Assembly: GCA_016295545.1 (NCBI GenBank)
Contig: JAEDLA010000010.1
Span: 1 to 15,369 of the forward strand
From: Oscillospiraceae bacterium
GTDB lineage: Bacteria; Bacillota; Clostridia; Oscillospirales; Ruminococcaceae
Reading direction: 5' to 3'
Length of the DNA stretch: 15,369 bases
Shown here: positions 12,767 to 15,369 of the stretch, one piece after another
Numbering within the stretch: the stretch's first letter is position 1
How the letters are laid out: the number at the start of each line of letters is the position of its first letter
Position numbers and translations under genes: made by a program
The notes under the pieces: generated by a model
What the model was told of the DNA's origin: nothing
The model's database searches: none
The model's input: the letters and a program-made list of their open reading frames with translations, nothing else

Positions 12767-14836
12767 ATGGATAAATATTCTGTTCTGAAAGATTATTTCG
12801 GTCACGACAGCTTCCGGAATGGTCAGGAGGAAATCATTGATAGCATTCTGTCCGGACGGGACGTTCTCGGCATTATGCCTACAGGTGCCGGAAAATCCCT
12901 TTGCTATCAGGTTCCGGCTCTGCTGCTGAAAGGCATTACCATTGTCGTTTCTCCGTTGATATCCCTTATGAAGGATCAGGTCAGTTCTCTTTCGGAGTAC
13001 GGTATCAGTGCCGCATACATAAACAGCTCTTTGTCTCCGTCACAGTACAGGGAGGTTTTCAGCGATGCCCGCAAAGGACTTTTCAAGATAATCTATGTTG
13101 CTCCCGAAAGGCTGGGTACGGAGGAATTCCTGTATTTTGCAGAGAATACTGAAATATCTCTCGTTACCGTTGACGAGGCTCACTGCGTTTCTCAGTGGGG
13201 ACAGGATTTCCGCCCAAGCTATCTTAAAATCGTGGAATTTATCCGCCGTCTTTCCTACCGTCCGGTTGTGGGAGCCTTTACCGCTACTGCTACAGCAGAG
13301 GTCAGGGACGACATTATCCGTATTCTCTGTCTTGAAAATCCTTTTACCATTACAACCGGCTTTGACAGAAAAAACCTGTATTTCGGCGTTATCAAGGCTC
13401 AGAACAAGTATGCTCAGCTGAAAGAGCTTCTTGCTTCAAAAAAGGACAAGTGCGGCATTGTATACTGCCTTTCAAGAAAAAATGTTGAGGAAGTCTGCGA
13501 AAAGCTCTGTGAGGACGGCTTCTCTGCAACACGGTATCATGCAGGACTTTCCGATAGCGAACGGCGTGAAAATCAGGACGACTTTATCTACGACAGAAAG
13601 CTTGTAATGGTCGCCACAAACGCCTTTGGCATGGGTATCGACAAATCCAATGTCTCCTTTGTTTTCCACTACAATATGCCGAAAAATATTGAAAACTACT
13701 ATCAGGAGGCAGGACGTGCCGGCCGTGACGGCGGTCAGGCTGACTGCGTTATACTCTACAGCGGCGCTGATGTCCGGACTAATAAATTCATGATTGAAAA
13801 CAGCCGTGAGGATAACACGGAGCTTACTCCCGAACAGGCTGAGGAAATTATGAACAAGGACCTTGAACGGCTGAAATATATGACCTATTACTGTACCTCC
13901 AGCAGCTGTCTGCGTGAATTTATTCTGCGGTATTTCGGCGAAAGCAGTTCATCAGACTGCGGAAACTGCTCCAGCTGTCTCGGCAGCTTTGATATTGCTG
14001 ACATTAGCATAGAGGCTCAGAAAATCGTCTCCTGCGTATACCGCATTTTTCAGAAAAGCCATCGTGGATACGGTAAAAGCATGGTCATTGATGTACTCCG
14101 TGGCAGTAAAAATGAGCGGCTCATATCACTGGGCTTCGACAGCCTTTCCACCTACGGCATTATGAAAGACTGCAAACCCGAAAAGCTGCGCAGGATACTT
14201 GATTTTCTCATTGAAAACAACTATCTTATCCAGACAGATGAGGAATATCCGACAATACGTCTTTCTCAGGCTTCGGCAGATATACTTAAAAATAAAATAA
14301 AGCTTGAAATGAAGCTACCCTCAGAGAAAAAGCCTGAATCCAGACGTAAATCCGAAGACGCATACTATGCAGAAAGTCCGCTATTCCGCAAGCTGCGTGA
14401 ACTTCGTTCGGAATTTGCTGCAAAGGAAAATGTTCCGGCTTATATTGTTTTTTCCGATGCAGCGCTGAAGGATATGTGCCGCAAGCTGCCTGTTAATACT
14501 CAGCAGTTTCTTGACATTTCCGGTGTCGGCAGACAGAAGTGTGAAAAGTACGGCAGGGCTTTCTGCAGCCTTATTGCCCGTCATACTGCGGAAAATCCCG
14601 ATGAAGCAAAAGCTCCTGAGGGACAGGTAAGCTACCTTGAACGTGAGCTTGCAAGCTTTCGTGAACAGGCTGTTACCCAAAAGAACTGCGGCATTTACAA
14701 AGCATGGTCTGCTGAGGAGGACAGGCAGCTTCGCAGTGAAATCTCACGATCCATGACTATTGAGGAAATTGCAAAGGCTCACAGCAGGTCTGTCGGCGCA
14801 ATTTCTTCGAGAATAAAAAAATTATCGGAAATATAA
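12767..14836 (+). CDS. recQ: ATP-dependent DNA helicase RecQ with HRDC and Myb-like C-terminal domains
   Basis: This 689-residue superfamily 2 3'-5' DNA helicase acts in recombination and fork repair. It shows the Q-motif region FRNGQEEII (16-24), Walker A MPTGAGKS (37-44), DEAH (136-139) followed by CVSQWGQDFRP, FTATAT (171-176), GMGIDKSNVSFVFHYNMP (288-305) and QEAGRAGRDGG (313-323). The zinc site is C376, C381, C398, C401, with C404 as alternative. An RQC-like winged region follows at about 410-505 and an HRDC domain at about 538-605 (ISGVGRQKCEKYG). The last 45 residues form a Myb/SANT-like segment (WSAEEDRQL, TIEEIAKAHSRSVGAISSRIKKL). AAGGAG precedes the ATG. It starts 17 bp after murD2, so co-transcription is likely, though no functional link is implied. 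Confidence 0.96.
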   Translation: MDKYSVLKDYFGHDSFRNGQEEIIDSILSGRDVLGIMPTGAGKSLCYQVPALLLKGITIVVSPLISLMKDQVSSLSEYGISAAYINSSLSPSQYREVFSDARKGLFKIIYVAPERLGTEEFLYFAENTEISLVTVDEAHCVSQWGQDFRPSYLKIVEFIRRLSYRPVVGAFTATATAEVRDDIIRILCLENPFTITTGFDRKNLYFGVIKAQNKYAQLKELLASKKDKCGIVYCLSRKNVEEVCEKLCEDGFSATRYHAGLSDSERRENQDDFIYDRKLVMVATNAFGMGIDKSNVSFVFHYNMPKNIENYYQEAGRAGRDGGQADCVILYSGADVRTNKFMIENSREDNTELTPEQAEEIMNKDLERLKYMTYYCTSSSCLREFILRYFGESSSSDCGNCSSCLGSFDIADISIEAQKIVSCVYRIFQKSHRGYGKSMVIDVLRGSKNERLISLGFDSLSTYGIMKDCKPEKLRRILDFLIENNYLIQTDEEYPTIRLSQASADILKNKIKLEMKLPSEKKPESRRKSEDAYYAESPLFRKLRELRSEFAAKENVPAYIVFSDAALKDMCRKLPVNTQQFLDISGVGRQKCEKYGRAFCSLIARHTAENPDEAKAPEGQVSYLERELASFREQAVTQKNCGIYKAWSAEEDRQLRSEISRSMTIEEIAKAHSRSVGAISSRIKKLSEI

Positions 14837-14843
14837 AGCATAA

Positions 14844-14886
14844 CATCTCCTGTTTAAGACATAATACAAGCAGGAGATGATTTTTT
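14844..14886 (+). terminator. Intrinsic terminator after recQ, overlapping the next gene's ribosome binding site
   Basis: The stem CATCTCCTGTTT (14844-14855) / AAGCAGGAGATG (14868-14879) has a 12-nt loop and is followed by A then TTTTTT (14881-14886). The stem is 9 perfect bp plus a G-U and two A-U pairs. Its 3' arm contains AGGAG (14872-14876), the only ribosome binding site for the ORF whose ATG directly follows the U-tract. Confidence 0.82.
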
Positions 14887-15096
14887 ATGAATGAAAACAA
14901 ACGACCTGTATTACCTCATGAGCCTGCCGATGACAGCGGACAGCTCCTGAAATACTGCTGTCCCTCTGCGTCATGGGAGGATATGACCGGCCTTGTTCCC
15001 TACTCCGCCGGCAGTGACAGCGAATCCGAAGCCTACAGCAGCTTATATCCCTATCTGCCGGAGGATTTTGACAGACCTGATGCTCCGGCAACATAA
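14887..15096 (+). CDS. Small acidic hypothetical protein
   Basis: This 69-residue protein is not one I recognise. It is acidic and rich in Pro, Ser, Tyr and Asp, with a Cys pair (YCCPS, residues 23-27) and a tail reading SLYPYLPEDFDRPDAPAT. There is no signal peptide or membrane segment, and it looks mostly disordered. Codon use and amino-acid make-up look like a real gene in the same style as its neighbours. The start has AGGAG 10 nt upstream, but that site sits inside the recQ terminator stem. Expression would therefore need read-through with hairpin melting, or an internal start. No known family is assigned; a short structural or regulatory protein is possible. Confidence 0.55.
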   Translation: MNENKRPVLPHEPADDSGQLLKYCCPSASWEDMTGLVPYSAGSDSESEAYSSLYPYLPEDFDRPDAPAT

Positions 15097-15165
15097 AAAT
15101 TCCACGCATATATTTGTGACATTCAACAAAAATCTGCTAAAGGACTTTATTTTTTAATTAAAGCA

Positions 15166-15174
15166 TGATATAAT
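15166..15174 (+). promoter_or_regulatory. Extended -10 promoter before the 89-nt stem-closed element
   Basis: TGA-TATAAT (TG at 15166-15167, TATAAT at 15169-15174) is a perfect extended -10. The hexamer 17 bp upstream is TTTATT, a poor -35. The predicted start is 15180-15181, exactly at the 5' end of the 10-bp closing stem that follows. Confidence 0.55.
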
Positions 15175-15177
15175 GAA

Positions 15178-15266
15178 AGAGCCTGTTAAGTATATTTTTA
15201 TCTCTGACAAGCTTTAATCCCATGAGTACGCAGAAAAATTGCATTAAAAGTAACTGAACAGGCTCT
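15178..15266 (+). ncRNA. Candidate structured RNA (or MITE) closed by 10-bp complementary ends
   Basis: AGAGCCTGTT (15178-15187) and AACAGGCTCT (15257-15266) are perfect reverse complements bounding 89 bp. Complementarity continues imperfectly inward for several more bases (AAGTAT / GTAACT side). There is no ORF. A perfect extended -10 promoter is placed so that transcription would begin at the stem. This suggests a small RNA with paired ends. The alternative is a miniature inverted-repeat element whose ends resemble IS termini; no convincing target-site duplication is visible, which weakens but does not exclude that. I do not recognise an RNA family. Confidence 0.4.
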
Positions 15267-15305
15267 AAATCACAGAAATCAAATTTTACTTGTTCGGCAT
15301 TATTT

Positions 15306-15364
15306 AAGGGGACGCCGTCCCCTTAAAATCCCCTGCCAAAGGGACATTGTCCCTTTGGAATCCC
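15306..15364. repeat. Two tandem 27-bp hairpin repeats
   Basis: Unit 1 (15306-15332) and unit 2 (15338-15364) each form a hairpin (AAGGGGAC-gcc-GTCCCCTT and AAAGGGAC-att-GTCCCTTT) followed by a short purine-rich run and AATCCC. They are separated by CTGCC. 20 of 27 positions are identical. The change G to A in the left arm is matched by C to T in the right arm, so pairing is kept. There is no U-tract, so these are not typical terminators. They look like a dispersed intergenic repeat family, and the array may continue beyond the window. Confidence 0.7.
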
Positions 15365-15369
15365 ACGTC

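Noticed and set aside
15306..15364. CRISPR-like short repeats
   Set aside because: Only two units, each itself a hairpin, separated by 5 bp; no spacer-sized unique sequence and no cas gene.

Overview
The window reads as a chromosomal segment of an anaerobic, low-to-moderate-GC Clostridia bacterium, most likely Ruminococcus or a close relative in the Oscillospiraceae. The basis is a trimeric HydCBA-type [FeFe] hydrogenase, a DUF4250 gene, a secreted protein built of InlB-like repeats, AGGAGG-type ribosome binding sites, sigma-A-type promoters and hairpin-rich intergenic repeats. No phage, plasmid or transposase gene is visible. The species is inferred, not proven.

Left part (1-3200). The first 18 codons of tpiA, a 69-residue single-span membrane protein and pgk lie on the minus strand as a glycolytic cluster, with a repeat-rich spacer after pgk. 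Upstream lies a LysR regulator (minus), divergent from a 100-residue SemiSWEET/PQ-loop protein (plus). Their two promoters overlap face to face, and a T-N11-A dyad sits near -65 of the SemiSWEET promoter, the usual LysR activator geometry. A bidirectional terminator closes this part.

Centre-left (3199-7987). hydC-hydB-hydA (NuoE-like, NuoF-like and H-cluster subunits) form a tight minus-strand operon. It encodes an NAD-linked, probably electron-bifurcating, cytoplasmic [FeFe] hydrogenase that would dispose of fermentation electrons as H2. It is preceded by a predicted leader of about 246 nt containing G/C-rich hairpins. The 625-bp intergenic region also holds the divergent promoter of the next operon.

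Centre (7988-9945). DUF4250 and a secreted four-repeat protein form a plus-strand operon ending in a GAAA-tetraloop terminator. A short DtxR-family metalloregulator with its own extended -10 promoter follows.

Right part (10021-15369). The most interesting content is a translationally coupled murL-murD2 pair, recognised as the alternative route to D-Glu in peptidoglycan: L-Glu is added to UDP-MurNAc-L-Ala and then epimerised in place. It is followed by recQ with an HRDC domain and a Myb-like C-terminal domain. After recQ comes a terminator whose 3' arm carries the Shine-Dalgarno of a 69-codon unknown ORF. The end of the window has an extended -10 promoter exactly before an 89-bp element closed by 10-bp complementary ends (small RNA or MITE), then two tandem 27-bp hairpin repeats with compensatory changes.

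All assignments come from reading motifs; no database search or folding program was run.
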